In this document: one piece after another, positions 11,892 to 25,930 of the stretch | How positions within the stretch are numbered: the stretch's first letter is position 1 | Layout: every line of letters begins with the position of its first letter | DNA from: Ganoderma boninense | Taxonomy: Eukaryota; Basidiomycota; Agaricomycetes; Polyporales; Polyporaceae | NCBI GenBank assembly: GCA_002900995.3 | Contig: CM035313.1 | Coordinates: 2,666,001-2,730,000 of the forward strand | Direction of reading: 5' to 3' | DNA: 64,000 nt | The notes under the pieces: model-generated | Database searches by the model: none | Seen by the model: the letters and a program-made list of their open reading frames with translations, nothing else | Told to the model about the DNA's origin: nothing | Program-made: the position numbers and the translations under genes

Positions 11892-13347
11892 CTACTCCAC
11901 ATCGACCGGGTTCCATGTGACCGCCCCCGCTTTCCCTCTGTCCAGACCATCAAGAAGCTCCATGTTCTCGCGGTCCAAGGAGAAGTCGTACAGATTCGTG
12001 TTCGAGTGAATCCGAGCCGGGGTCGCCGACTTCGGCAGGGGGACGTACCTAAGTATCGCGAGGACAGTCAGATCACTTGGGAGCCTCGAGAACAGAGTTT
12101 GCAGACCGGACTTACCCCTTCTGCAACGACCATCGCAGGAGGATTTGTGCTGGGTCTCGCTTGTGCTAGATGCAGTTCGTTAGAGTGGCGACAACTTTGT
12201 GACTTCCATGTGACCTTGAAGCATACTGTACCTTCTCTGCAAGCCGAGCAAAGACTGGATGATCGACATGTCCGCGAATGAGTGGCGAGTACGCCTGGAC
12301 GACGATGCCTTGTTCGCGGCAGTACGCCACGATGGGCCGCTGTTGACATAACGGATGGAGCTGCAATCGACAATCGAGACGTCGATGCGCAAACCCGGTC
12401 GTCAACGGAAACCTCCTCCGGTGACCTGTCACCGGTCCATCATGTGTGTGTGTGTGCCTACCTCGATTTGATTCACGGCGGGGGCCAGCAGGCCAGCCTC
12501 CCGTATCTCCTCCAGGTGTTTGATCCCGCTAGCGAAGGACGAGACGATCGTTTCAGTTCGCCCATGGGCATCGACCGGCGACGCTGGGAAGCCCTTACAC
12601 TTACAAGTTCGAAACACCAACGGTGCGTATCTTGCCGGCTTTCTGCGCGTCAAGAAGGGCGCGGTACGTTTCGATGCGCAGGGCCTTCCCTCTGTACGGG
12701 TCGTGGATGAGGAAGAGATCGATGTATTCTGGCGGGACGCGTTCAAATTCATTCCATGTGGATCCCCATTGTGAAAGCTGTGATATAGCACATACCTACT
12801 CCAAACCGTTGCAACGAAACGTCCACGGCCTGGGTGGTCGTATTGTAACCGTGCGTCTTGCTAATGCACTTCGTCGCTGGGACGGACGGGAGCGTTTGCA
12901 GGAATCGATCAGAGCACGCTTGACGAAGACGTACTGAGGAAGACGTCCTCGCGGCGAAGACCACTGGCACGGAGCGCGGTCCCGACCTCGGCCTCATTTC
13001 TGTAGACTTGCGCCGAGTCCACATGTCTGGGGAGTATACGTAATATATCCTGCAGTTCGGTCGAGAAAACCTTGGATCGGAGACGACGACGACACTGACC
13101 TGTATCCGGCGCGAAACGCCTCTGAGACTGACGCGTGGGTGGTGTAGTTCTGGTACACCCCAAATCCCAAGAGCGGCATATCGTAACCTGCCGGAAGACT
13201 TGGTCAATACATTTACATTCGTGGTGCGAGCGCGCTGGAACTTGGTCGACTTGATAAGCCGTCGCATTCACCCGTCGATAAGCGAATCGTGGACTTCAGC
13301 GTCAGACCATCGTCCACCCCCGTGTTGTGCGACTCCGTTGTTGACAT
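11892..13347 (-). CDS. Aldo-keto reductase (AKR3/AKR5-like)
   Basis: Nine exons (13272-13347, 13100-13187, 12935-13026, 12796-12876, 12605-12728, 12462-12528, 12232-12360, 12116-12165, 11892-12048) keep one frame for 287 residues. The N-terminus reads [14 protein letters not shown], then [12 protein letters not shown]. The complete catalytic tetrad is visible: Asp and Tyr in [15 protein letters not shown], Lys in VFLTTKC and His in [45 protein letters not shown] and [16 protein letters not shown] (the NADPH-binding loop) follow in the usual order. It is predicted to be a cytosolic NADPH-dependent carbonyl reductase; the substrate is unknown. It is only a distant relative of the aldo-keto reductase at 1695, so this is not a tandem duplicate. 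Intron 6 contains a short CA/GT run. Confidence 0.9.
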
Positions 13348-14126
13348 AATAGCAATCGTTTTGTGCAGGAGGAACAACTGTGATCGTCAGCGTCGGCGTT
13401 GAGGAGGACTTACAGTAGAAATGCCAACTAGCCGCCAAAGATATATGCCGGTCTCGCGTCCTCCGGGCGTTCGGCGATCGGATTACTTGAATGCCTCGCC
13501 GCTGTTTCCCTTTTAGGCTGAGACTCCCGCTAAGCCTACCTGCTGAAAACGTACCATATTGACTCAAACGTTCTGTAATCGCCTAGAAACAAAAACATGA
13601 TCCGTTTACTGGGTCAAAGAGTAACACCATTCATCCAGACAGATAGATGATCGCTTAAGGAAATCCGATATACCAACCATCCATCAATCGCGGTTTGAAA
13701 TGATGTCATCAAGTTTGACTCTGTTTGAAAACCTCAACTTCTCGACAAGCACTCCAACAGGGAAGTGTCATTTGGACTTAAGCTGCTATCGATTGTGCCG
13801 ACAAACTTAAGAATAACTGGGCCCCAGATCGAATCCAGCCAGTGGTACTCAAAGCTTAAGCTTGAGCGCATGCTGCACAGTGTCTCAGGGTTGTGCCGCG
13901 AATCGCCCCTTGAGCACGTTCCTTTCTTCATGTTGCCCAAGAGTGGCGGCTGAACAGTTCATTTATTACACAACGGGGCTCAATCTGAACGCCGCCGCCA
14001 CACTAAGTTGTATCCAAAACCGAGGTAAGCAGCTCGTGCGACGCCCACATCACACTGCCACATGCAATGTGATAGGAGACAAGGTGCAAAGCACTAACAC
14101 ATTTTGGACTTACTACTTTTATTACT
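13348..14126. other. Intergenic region
   Basis: This holds the promoter of the minus-strand aldo-keto reductase and the 3' flank of the amino acid permease. There is no supportable ORF or repeat. Confidence 0.5.
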
Positions 14127-16693
14127 TCATACAACAGCATAGTACACTCTCCACAGCCACCTATACCGTCCCTTAAGATGGTCCTCCCTCTCCAGATCGT
14201 CCTCCAGGTCCTCCACGCTTTCCTCATGCTCGTCTCGAATCAGGTCCACGGTCGAAACGTTGACAGAGTCGTTGTACGACACGAACTCCCACACGCGCCG
14301 CCCAACGCTCTTCCGCGCCAGGGCTCCGCCCTCCTCCGGCTCCTCGTCGTCGGGAAGGGATCCGGTGGCCCCGGGCCTACAGTGCGCATAATTGCTGAAC
14401 GCGTCCGTCGGGCTTATACTTCGCCTACCAAATACGGATGGGTCACGGAGCAACGCCAACGTGGCCCCGCCGCCTGTGCGCCAGGTAACGACTGTTCATG
14501 TCCCCCACCCTTGTCTACTTCCTGAGGGCTCAGTGGCTCTCAACGGGTCTCCTATGAGGATCATGATTCGGGTATCTGCCATCGGGGGACATGTACATGA
14601 AGGTCGAACTCGAAGTTCCCAGGCGTCCTAGGCGAGAGAACTCGCGGTATTTTCACTTATGCAGACGTCATCACACGAAGTACATGAGGATCTGTGGTAT
14701 CTCGATGTACACTACAGAGAACTCGGGTATCACTGACGTCCACCCCTGGACTGTACATACAGGTGTTAACTGGTTGACGTCTGTACAAAGCATGCAGCCA
14801 CTCACTGATGATGATCGCAACGACGGAGATGACCACGAAGTACGGGCCCCAAGGCCACGTCCAGGCTGCCCTAAATTTCATCTCGCTGAGGGGCCGACCC
14901 TGGCGGAGCCAGGCCCGCCGGAACTTCCAGCTAGCGAGACCGATCGAAAGCCATGCGATCTACAACCAACGGTTTCTGTCATGTCGATACGAATGGGTTT
15001 CAAGCGAGCAGGCGTACCTGGTTGGAGACGCCAACAATATTCTGCAACCAGCCCCACAACTCCCCGCTGCCAATGAAACTCGAACCAAAGCAGAGGATGC
15101 TGATGCTGCTGGTCGCTAGCAGAGCTAAGAATGGGATGCCGGACGGAGTTATCCTTGAGAAGATGGTCGGAGCTTGCGGGGGGTTGGTAACAGAGAGCCC
15201 ATAGAGCACTCGTGTGCCGGAAAACAGTGCATGGTTACCCGCAGAGAGCACAGACGTTAGGATGACAGTATTCATGAACGAGCCAGCAACCCCTGCAAAA
15301 GACATCAGCAAACATTATACGACTCGAAGAGCATGTCGACGTACTTGATCCTGCCATCTGGAAGACGATCGTGAAAGGCGACGTCGTCGTGTCCTTGTTC
15401 GAAAGATTAGGGTAATTCCAGGGAACTATAGACACGTAAAATGTAGGTTATATGCGCACAGACGATAGATGACAACGCACCATTCAAACCAATCAGAAGT
15501 ATGGTAAGGATGTAGAATAGGAGTATGCTAAGGTTTGACGATGAATAATCAGGACACAGAGGATCAAGTCAGCTTCAACTCGACTTACCGCCAGAAGACG
15601 AGCTTCACAACTTTTGGCATGTTGCGAGAGGGGTTCTTCGTCTCACCAGCGGTGATTCCGAGACTCTCAGTACCGCCATCTGCAGACGGGTCAGGATTTG
15701 TCCCATCGTGGAAGACATATGCACGTACAAGCAAAGCTCGCAGTCACGAAAACACGCGCGAAGCCGCCAAAACCACCCACAAACGGTGCACCGGGTATAT
15801 GCCAAAACCGCGCTCCGATGTACTCGTGCGCCTGGTTCCCTCCTAGATTCACCACGATCCCGAGGATGATGAAGATGACGACGGTGATGACCTTGAGGGA
15901 AGCAAGCCAGTATTCTGTGTGGGCCAACGGTACTCAGCATTCGCAAGAGACTCTAAGCGTGGATATAACTCACCCATCTCTCCATATGCACGAACATGGA
16001 CGGAGTTGACTGCGACCAGGAATATCCAGAAGACGAGACTGACGACCCATGCATGCTGAACTGTCCAGAACTGGAGCACAAGTTGCGCAGCAACCAGATC
16101 AGACGCGACGGAGACCGCGTCGTTGAACCAATAGTTCCACGAAAGAGCGAAGCCGTACGAGGGGGAGAAGAACCGGGTAGCATATGCGTTGAAGGAACCT
16201 GAGGGAGAGCGTGTTGGTACAAGTGCTGAACGCCGCTTCCTGCGAAGGCGTGCACGGCAAAGGATTGTATGCAGGCCACGCTTCGCGGGAAGACGGGCTA
16301 ATTGTGATTGTAGGACTCACCAGCAACCGGGTATTGGGTAGCCATCTCTCCCAGCAGAAGCAGCGTGATGTATACGATGAACCCGACAATCCCATAGCAC
16401 AGGAGGATACTCGCGGGCCCTCCTTGCGCCAACGACCGTCCCGTGCCCAAAAAGAGGCCTGTTCCAATCGTTCCAGCGATGGCAATCATGGAGACCTGTC
16501 GTGCCGACAATGCTCTATGGAGGCCCTTCTTGTCTGCGAGGGGAGCCGGTAGCGCGTCTGCGGGTGTTGCTGCTCTGCCATGGTGTAAATCCTGGGTATC
16601 GACGTCATTTGAGGCCGCCTTGGATCTCCGCGAGTCGATGCGTGCGAGAGGGGGGGGAGCAGCCTCCAGGTCATGGTGGTCGGTGACAGACAT
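14127..16693 (-). CDS. Amino acid permease (APC superfamily, YAT family)
   Basis: ATG at 16691-16693 (MSVTDHHDLEAAPPP) opens a long cytosolic N-terminus, followed by RQVSMIAIAGTIGTGLFLGT, the signature first helix of fungal amino acid permeases. Exons joined in frame are 16321-16693, 15974-16198, 15729-15914, 15589-15679, 15481-15527, 15345-15425, 15018-15292 and one from 14959. They carry GGPASILLCYGIVGFIVY, GSFNAYATRFFSPSYGFALS, ASLKVITVVIFIILGIV, AYGGTESLGITAGETKNPSR, VPWNYPNL, AGNHALFSGTRVLYGLS and FVVISVVAIII. That is about twelve membrane spans, as usual. The last exons, between about 14880 and 14460, could not be placed exactly. The C-terminal tail ends KGRYRWLWRVYYAVV. The protein imports amino acids at the plasma membrane by proton symport; substrate range is unknown. 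Confidence 0.88.
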
Positions 16694-17286
16694 GGCCTGA
16701 GGATAAGGCTTGTCCTGGCACCGGGTTTGAGTGCCGAAGCGCTTCTCGAAGAAAACGGGGTGCTGAGCACGGGTGGAATGGAGAGAAAACGAGATGGAGA
16801 AACACAGAACATTCTGCAAGGAAGAGAGGGCTTTAAAGACGAGTTCTGAAGAGGCTGTCAGAGCCTCGGAAATTATGCAAGATGGCGGAGGGATGATGTG
16901 AGCCGAGTGGGGTCGCTTAGATGGAGTCGCCCACCACGAGGCTCTTGAACGCCAGCGCTACTTGGGCGTTACAAAGATCGCCTCGGCCGCCTCGCGGTAG
17001 CAGCTTGCAATTGGGAAACTCATGGCCGTGCACCCTCCTTCGACGACAAAAGTGGCGCAATTTCGGTGCAAGTACGTCGCTTAATCAGCGGGAGGGGCAG
17101 AGACTATACTACATGTCCGGCACAACACAGGATGATCCTTCCTCTTGGTCACTACTCGTCAAAATTGTAAACTTAGAGATACATCCATATCCTCTCACTA
17201 CATCATACAATTTATTGCTAGAGCGTCCAACGTTCATTCCACTCAAAATGACCCCGTTTTCTTTCTTTCTTCGAAGGTCACGCCGC
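16694..17286. other. Promoter of the permease and 3' flank of the dioxygenase gene
   Basis: Both neighbours run on the minus strand. A large plus-strand frame starting at 16921 runs antisense into the dioxygenase and has no domain or splice support. No repeat is seen. Confidence 0.5.
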
Positions 17287-18683
17287 CTACGCCTGTGGAA
17301 CAAGAATGACATCGCGCCGCAACAGCTTGAAGGTGTCGCCTTTCGGGAATCCGCGTTTCCTCGCTTCCGCCTCGTCCTTGACTGTTTCCAGTGTCTGAAG
17401 GTCGCCCCCAAGGTAAGTTCCAGAACGCGACGTCCTGACGTCAAAACTTACCACCACCAACGACTTCTTGACCCCGAACACAGCGTCGCTTTCAATGTAC
17501 GTGTCGCCCTCGGGATAGAACGCGGTGACCAGCTTCCGGAACCCAGGCGCCTCGACCATGATGTGCAGATGGTTCGGGCGCATGTTGTGCCTAGACATCC
17601 TGAGAAGCAACTCGCCGACGGGACCCTAGTCGCGATGTTAAACGAGCGCAACACACGGAGGCATGGGATGACCTACGTCTCCAGGGATCGGATAGGCGAC
17701 GGGCACCACCGCACGGTATCCGAAGTTTCCGTCCTTGTCCGAGTGCAGGCGACCTCGGCAGTCCGCATGGTCACGTCCCTCATATTGGGTGTCGTAGAAG
17801 CCTGATCGCTATTAGCTTCTGAACGAGCCAGTGGCGGTGGCCTTGTGCTCACCATTCGCATCCGTCTCCCATGTTTCAATCGAGGCATTGGGAATGGGCG
17901 TTCCATCCACGCTTAGGATGCGACCTTCGACATACATGTATTCGCCCTTACCCTCGGACGCGATGGACTCGCCGTTTGCCACTGTCGAGAATGTCCATAA
18001 GCATAAGCACGTGGAACACTGCTTCCATATCCTACTAGTACTACTCACAATCAGGTGCGTCCTCGGTGAAGAATGGTCCGAGGACGCTGCTCTCCGTGGC
18101 CCCGTTTTTTGGGGGGTTGTTGATCGCATCGACAAGGGCGGAGACTCCCAAGACGTCGGAAAGAAGGATGAACTCCTGGCGAATGGGGGTGCACTTCTGG
18201 CCGGTCCGGGTCAGGAAAAGTATTGTCTCCTCCCATTCCTTGGTGGTCAAACTGATTGATTGGCGGCGGTCAGCGTCAAGAATGCGGCGGCTCATCACAA
18301 ACACGTGCTGTCGCGGCGGAACTTAAAGCTCACTCCACGCAACGCGTGTGCGAGAAAGAGGATCGGATGAACTAACCTTGTCTCCCGCACGAATGAATGA
18401 AGGTGAGAAACGAGGTTCTTGAACAGGAATCTCTGGCGACTGCCATGGGAGAGGCAATGAGCGCGGCTGCATTGAGGGGGCCTAAGAATGGACGTACTCA
18501 TTGACAGTTAAATCCGTGAGTTTGGTCATATTTGCCGTGATGACATCCGGGCTATCCGGAGCCTAGTATATGCAGGAAAAGGGGTCGTAAATAAGAGGTC
18601 GCCCGGGCTAACAACGTACTTACCGGAAGCTGGAATGGAGGTGGAGCAATGCCATTTGAGACAGCTCTGCCGTCGCCGTCCAT
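17287..18683 (-). CDS. Intradiol ring-cleavage dioxygenase (catechol/hydroxyquinol 1,2-dioxygenase type)
   Basis: ATG at 18681-18683 (MDGDGRAVSNGIAPPPFQLP) is followed by several short exons giving the N-terminal helical domain (RFLFKNLVSHLHSFVRET, TGQKCTPIRQEFILLSDVLG, NGATESSVLGPFFTEDAP). The catalytic beta-sandwich follows. The expected Fe(III) ligands are visible: Tyr in ANGFYDTQY, Tyr in VPVAYPIPGDGPVG and two His in RHNMRPNHLHIMVEAPGF. The end reads FKLLRRDVILVPQA. The family opens the ring of catechol or hydroxyquinol between the two hydroxyls, using O2, in the cytosol. In wood-decay fungi this is a late step in use of lignin-derived aromatics. The domain order (no signal peptide, N-terminal dimerisation domain) favours the hydroxyquinol/catechol group over the secreted short intradiol dioxygenases. 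Which phenol is cleaved cannot be read from sequence. Confidence 0.88.
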
Positions 18684-19295
18684 ATCTGGTTGAGTTCCGA
18701 GCGAGGTTTGCTGTGATATCGTTGCGGATGGTGCTTTGTGCGGATTGCGGGAGCGAAGGTGCGTCGAACTGTAGGATATCTAGTCCTCTTTTATTAGTCT
18801 TCCATGCAGGAATCGTTGCCCTTATTTAGTGGTTGCCGCCGCTGGATTCTGGCGCACAACGCCTCCTGACCAACCATGTACGCCACATTGCCTGATTTAG
18901 GTAGTCATGTGTACCATGAAGACTTCTTGACCCGAGCCAGGCCGCCCGGCTGCGAGTGCTCGAAGAGAGTGCGAGCCAAACGAGACCTCGGGTCTTCCAC
19001 GATGCTCGGGAAATTCTTAATGAAGACTCAGCACCGTTGAATCAGCCTGTATGACTCAGGAAATCGGGATTTCGAATCCGATCGCTGCTACTGGTGGCAC
19101 GATATCCAGTCTAGACGGTCGCCGACAAGGCTTGGAAGTTGGTGCACGTAAGTGCAATACAAAGTCCGTAATGCCATGCAGAACTCACGTTCAGAAGAAT
19201 GGGCTCATCCCACAGCATCGAAAACTCCGTCCAACACCATTGCCATAGACTGCACCAAACATACGAGATGCATCCGCTACTTACATCAAGCCCTA
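18684..19295. other. Intergenic region
   Basis: This is the promoter of the dioxygenase gene and the 3' flank of the membrane-protein gene. A short perfect hairpin (GGATT-TCG-AATCC, near 19065-19080) is the only local structure noticed. Confidence 0.45.
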
Positions 19296-19958
19296 TCAAG
19301 CCCTCCTGCCGATCCCATCTCGCCTCAGCGCTGCAGCTGCTTGATCCAGCCAGAGCGTCAATTTGAAGATCCACTTCCGCATGACCGTGAAGATGGCCCG
19401 TCCAACCGCGCCGAGCAACATTGCTCGAGTCGTGCCGACAGCGTCTTCCGGAGGATAAACCGTGGACCGGACGTATGCGCACGCCACGACCACAGCGACT
19501 GCCCCAACGTCGCCCATCCACCCGCACACCAGTGGGGTACGAAAAGATGGCGGTGTCCATCGGTCCGTCAACCTGATCACCTTGACGAGGCTCTTCGCTA
19601 TCTTGCCTGTAGGGTACGCGTGTGCGACGAGGATGACAGACGATATGAGGGCATGAACGATCACAGCGATGCGGGCTACCGTGAGAGCAGGAGCATCGAC
19701 AGAGGTTTCGGGTCCGTGGCCGGTGAACGAGATCGAACGTAAGATGATGTGGGCGAGGAGGAAGGAGGTGTACCGAGCCCAGCTGCTGCCAATGATCTGC
19801 GGAAGGTTGAGCCAGAGCTGCTCTTGGAACGTCAACTTCTTCCTGCGCAATGTTAACCGAATGGGTGGGATGGATGTGACAGTCGAGGAATTCAACGAAG
19901 CAACGTCCGACTCCGTGACATGGTCGAGGTGAGCACCAGGAGTCTGAGGAGTATTCAT
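19296..19958 (-). CDS. Hypothetical membrane protein
   Basis: This is a single uninterrupted frame of 220 residues starting at ATG 19956-19958 (MNTPQTPGAHLDHVTESDVA). A polar N-terminus with a basic RLTLRRKKLTFQEQ segment is followed by at least three hydrophobic stretches (SFLLAHIILRSISF, IAVIVHALISSVILVAHAY, VGAVAVVVACAYV) and a basic C-terminus ending GIGRRA. I do not recognise a family. The lack of introns in a gene of this length is unusual among its neighbours but not unknown. It may be a small transporter-like or fungus-specific membrane protein. There is some risk that the C-terminus is misread because a minus-strand frame continues in another phase beyond 19296. Confidence 0.55.
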   Translation of the reverse strand: MNTPQTPGAHLDHVTESDVASLNSSTVTSIPPIRLTLRRKKLTFQEQLWLNLPQIIGSSWARYTSFLLAHIILRSISFTGHGPETSVDAPALTVARIAVIVHALISSVILVAHAYPTGKIAKSLVKVIRLTDRWTPPSFRTPLVCGWMGDVGAVAVVVACAYVRSTVYPPEDAVGTTRAMLLGAVGRAIFTVMRKWIFKLTLWLDQAAAALRRDGIGRRA

Positions 19959-20540
19959 GGCGATTGAATTCTGCTAAACGTCGTTGATCAAACGAGAAGA
20001 GTAGACAAACGATACGGACTTACCGAATGTTTCGGAGAGACTATGCTGGTGCTGGATATTCTTCCCCTCTGATGCAGGAGCCTTTATATCTGTGATTCGT
20101 CCCAGTTACCGCCACCTTGTGAGTGAAGAAAAAGTTGAACAGCTCTACGCCTCAGGCCCGCCGCATGTGGCGTCTGCGAGGCGACCAGCCCGAGGCGTTC
20201 TTGGCACGACTTGATGTCTCAGGCCTTGGAAGGCACTACGGTGCCCCACCTCCCACATGTCTGACATGAGCAGGTGTGCATTACGACCTTTTTGAGGCTT
20301 CCCTGCGCGCAACAACGAGACTCAAGAGAGGGAATCAGATGTTCTCACCTGCATAAACGGTGCCTCTCCCCAACCATCGACATCTGGAAGGTGCATGACC
20401 ACTGTTGAATCGTTACGGTAGTGAACAAACATCCAGGAACTATGATAAAGGGTATAAAATACGGATAACAAAACCGCAAAGAGGAAGATAACTTCGCGGC
20501 CGGTAATCCCGGGCTAACCAAACAGTGCCACAGTGAGAGA
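19959..20540. other. Intergenic region
   Basis: This is the promoter of the minus-strand membrane protein and the 3' flank of the PAXX-like gene. No supportable ORF is present. Confidence 0.5.
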
Positions 20541-21894
20541 TCACTCATCGTCACTCTCGAACTCCAGGGCTCGATATTTGCGAGCCTTCTTTGTGGGATT
20601 TGCTAAGGACGCGCCTTTGGGCTTTGACGGCGCGGAGGAGCCGTTATTGTTCTCTGATGCAGAAGAAAACGGGGGCATTAAACATCACGACGACGCACAA
20701 CCAGGGGCAGGCGACCACATAGACCAACCGAAACACGAACACGCACAATCAGACACGGTAGAGATGAAGGATAGAAACGCCCCCACCATAAGGTGGCGGA
20801 CGCACGACTCACTCGGAAGGAGCTTCGATGGCTCTGTCATGATAGCGCTCTGTTGGCGTTTTGTCTTCTCGAGCTCAGCCTTCAGAGCCTCGATCTTCTC
20901 TTCGGCCTCTTCGAGGTCAGCCTTTCGCTTTTTCCCACTGTCAGCCTTCGGGTGTCCCTTATCCTTTTCTTTGGTCTTTTCTCTGTCCTTGTCTTTGGTC
21001 CTCAGTGGGCTACGATGCTTCCTTGTGGCCACCCGCTCGGGACTGGGACTTGGCGTCCGTCTTGTGGGCCTTTTTCCGGATGAACTAGAACCTACTTCCA
21101 CATATCAGCTACTGTATGCTCCCCAGGTGTATTGGGATATTCACCGGAAGCGGTTGGCACTGCCTTCGGAGGAACTTCATACGCCGACGTCTGGAGCCCT
21201 GACGGATGGAGGCGACATTTTCGTGACTGAGCTTGCAGCGCAATCTTGTGATAGACAGGTAGCATGAATACATAGCCGCAGTGTGTAGACGGTAGTGACA
21301 CTGTTGCACAGTGAATGCACACCGCAACTGACGCACCTCTGTGAACACCTTGATGGCGTACACTGCAGCATCCTCTGAGGAGAGCTCGTTCAAGGGTATC
21401 CGGATGGGCGTTTTCGCGGTGGTTCCGATCACAAGCTACAATGGCTCAAGTCAGTTTTCAGGATGCACAGAGAACCGGGAGACACGGGTCCCAGGAATGT
21501 GGAATGTGGTGTTGTGTACATACCTCGATTTCGGCGCCCCGAGCAGGACTCCACTCTCCCACAGTGACGTTACCCTGGACGAAGGCGTTGGCCATCTTCT
21601 CTACGAAGGACTCCAGGAGAATCGAGGACACCTTCTGACCCTGTATGTGGACGAAGCGGTTGGGGCCTGTATCGGTAGGAGTAACTTGATACGTACGACT
21701 GTGTTGCGAACGTCCTTGTCCGTCCACCTTCCGCGCCACCATCTCCCCTCGTCCCCTGTCAAGCCCACATGGACCGTCCAACCGACGTCGTCGACTGAGG
21801 ACAGGATTACGAAACGTGCCGAACCCTGGTAGACGACTTGGATGAGTTCGTCTAGTGGCGTGAAGTGAGAAAGGATATCCGAGTCATCAGACAT
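20541..21894 (-). CDS. Candidate XRCC4-superfamily (PAXX-like) DNA-repair protein
   Basis: Six exons (21697-21894, 21524-21640, 21337-21435, 21145-21244, 20813-21094, 20541-20653) join in frame for 302 residues. Residues 1 to about 125 look like a compact mixed head domain: SARFVILSSVDDVGWTVHVG, GRWWRGRWTDKDV, ILLESFVEKMANAFVQGNV and PIRIPLNELSSEDAAVYAIK. A basic Ser/Pro linker follows, then a clear coiled coil (KRKADLEEAEEKIEALKAEL). The C-terminal tail is KGASLANPTKKARKYRALEF followed by ESDDE. Head, coiled coil and a short basic-then-acidic tail is the XRCC4/XLF/PAXX plan. The tail pattern G-x-S-L-x-N-P-x-x-K followed by hydrophobic-x-F-acidic resembles the Ku-binding end of animal PAXX. 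A role in non-homologous end joining is my inference, not shown by sequence identity. Confidence 0.65.
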
Positions 21895-22312
21895 CTTTTC
21901 AGATGGTCTTGAGACGCCTTATGCACAGTCTGAAATGCGAATGGGCAGCAGTGAGGATAGGAAGATCGTATTGAGCAGCGAGCTGTGGATGTGGTGGCTG
22001 GCGAGAGGAATCAGACGCTGCCCCACATATGGGCGCTTGCTTGTCCCGATCGCGCCCGTTATCTTATCTTCCAGGCGCCGATCGGTCACCTTGGGTGACT
22101 CCGAGTCGTCTCAGGCGCAGTGGGACGTTGAGTCTTCGTTGCCCTCCTCTGACCCTTCTCCAGGATTCTCCAGAGGGTCGCAGGGCCTTTCTACTCGAAT
22201 CCTCTGGTACCATATATATCTGGTCATTTTTCCTCGAGGTAAAGCCCACTCCCTTCATTCGTATTCGAAAAAGCGCTCAAGCTCGACCGATGCGCCTCCA
22301 GGCTCGGACGCA
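21895..22312. promoter_or_regulatory. Divergent promoter region between the PAXX-like gene and NRK1
   Basis: There are 418 bp between two outward-facing start codons. A TATA-like CATATATATC lies at 22210-22219, about 100 bp before the NRK1 ATG. Confidence 0.45.
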
Positions 22313-23511
22313 ATGAAGACACGCGTAATTTTAGTGGGAATCGGGTGCGACTTCCTGTTTTTAGAAGTGAAATACGGCATTGACGAATATAGCAGAGGGG
22401 CGTCGTGTTCTGGCAAGACGACGCTTGCCAAGCATCTCAGACGTATACTACCAAACAGCGTCATTATTCATCAGGATGTGCGTGCCAGCTCCAGGTGCGA
22501 CACATCATCCTAATCAGATCACCTATGCATACAGGACTTTGCTCCAGTTAGTCGTCCGTCAGTTGTCGGGGCTGTTCTCGAGTTTGAATGAGCACGTCAC
22601 CACAGCCACAAGAACTAGTCCCAGTACATCCCGTCCATGGCGTGCAGGACTGGGACCGCGCAGAAGGTGCGATAGAATGGCCCAGGATGGTCCGTGCTTT
22701 GGGCGAAGTGAGTATTTCGTCAATCATGAGCTCAGCCCGACTTGCTGAGTGAATTACAGGTCAAACAAACTGGCGTAATACCCCCAGAGCACGTGTCGCA
22801 TGACCACCTCAATGAGCAGAAGGACATTCCCATAGAAGACTCAATATACCAGAGGTGGAAGACCCACTTCGAGACAATCGAACAGGAGCACCGAGAGCGA
22901 GGAGAGGACATAAAGTGGGTCTTGGTCGACGGCTTTCTGTTATATTGGGACCCAGTAAGTCAAGCCTTCTCAAGGACTCGGCCCTTGGCTCATGGACTCT
23001 GCCTGCAGCAAGTAGTAGAGACTCTCGAACAACGTATCTTTATCCGAGTTCCCCACGATACCCTGAAGCAGCGGAGACACGACCGACACGGATACCACAC
23101 TGCAGGTAGGGACTCGTTCGTCCGCTGTGCCCGCAACCCTCGCACGCCTGTCCTGACGCGCTTCCTCCCTCTCCGCCTCCCCCATCTATCCCCCTGCTTG
23201 CGCCCGCAAACCCGACACCCGCGTCTTAAACCCGCATTTACGCCGCCGGCTGAATCGCGCATTCCGGAGTTCAATCTGATCCAGAGGGAACTCTATGGCG
23301 CGACCCTCCGAACTACTGGGAGCAAATTGTGTGGCCCGCATATGTGGCCGCACACGAGCCCATATTCGAGGACGGCGATATTGAGCACGGGAAGCCGAAC
23401 GGGAGAGTGCCGGGTCTGCTGCTCTTCGACGGACTGGACCTGAGCATGAGCGAGATGGTCGAGCGCGTGTGTGGCGTCCTCGATTCTGGGCTGCGCGGGG
23501 AGTCGCAGTAG
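22313..23511 (+). CDS. NRK1: Nicotinamide riboside kinase
   Basis: The start ATG 22313-22315 gives MKTRVILVGIG, which joins across the first intron (22345-22395) to GGASCSGKTTLAKHL, a Walker A loop. IIHQDDFAPPQELVPVHP with the catalytic Asp follows over two more introns. Next come VQDWDRAEGAIEWPRMVRAL, the clear fungal NRK block PPEHVSHDHLNEQKDIP, VLVDGFLLYWDP (Walker B-like), RIFIRVPHDTLKQRR, GYHTAEGTLWRDPPNYWEQI and PAYVAAHEPIFEDGD. The enzyme phosphorylates nicotinamide riboside to nicotinamide mononucleotide with ATP, feeding NAD salvage in the cytosol. The intron after GYHTA is long (about 175 nt). The gene is divergent from the PAXX-like gene and about 260 bp upstream of fumarate reductase on the same strand. 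Confidence 0.93.
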
Positions 23512-23774
23512 GGATGCACCGGGCTAGAACGATCAGAGGGTAGCAAAGACATTTGTATTTTTTCTTGGAATAGACATGGGATTGCAGTCGCAGTTGGCAG
23601 AATGCGGGGTAGAGCGTGATTACGATCGCGGCGAATTGGTATTGGTCGGCGCCAGGAATTCACATGGTCCGGTCCCCGGCTCGGAGCTGGCGAATAGAAA
23701 GCTCTCCAGCTGAGCAGCCGTCCTTCGTCTCATCCCTCCTCTTCCCCACTTCACCTCTTCATCCAAAACTCGTC

Positions 23775-25930
<2,156 letters not shown>

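Noticed and set aside
1695..13347. The two aldo-keto reductases as a duplicated pair
   Set aside because: Motifs, intron positions and subfamily features differ; they belong to different AKR groups.
16921..17805. 294-codon plus-strand ORF
   Set aside because: It lies antisense to the dioxygenase exons, has no domain, and its frame is explained by GC-rich codon use on the other strand.
19060..19085. Hairpin with TTCGAATCC, like a tRNA T-loop
   Set aside because: No acceptor stem, D-arm or anticodon arm can be built around it.
20533..21267. 244-codon plus-strand ORF
   Set aside because: Covers the PAXX-like exons in antisense; the Ser/Leu/Phe repeats mirror the Lys/Glu coiled coil.
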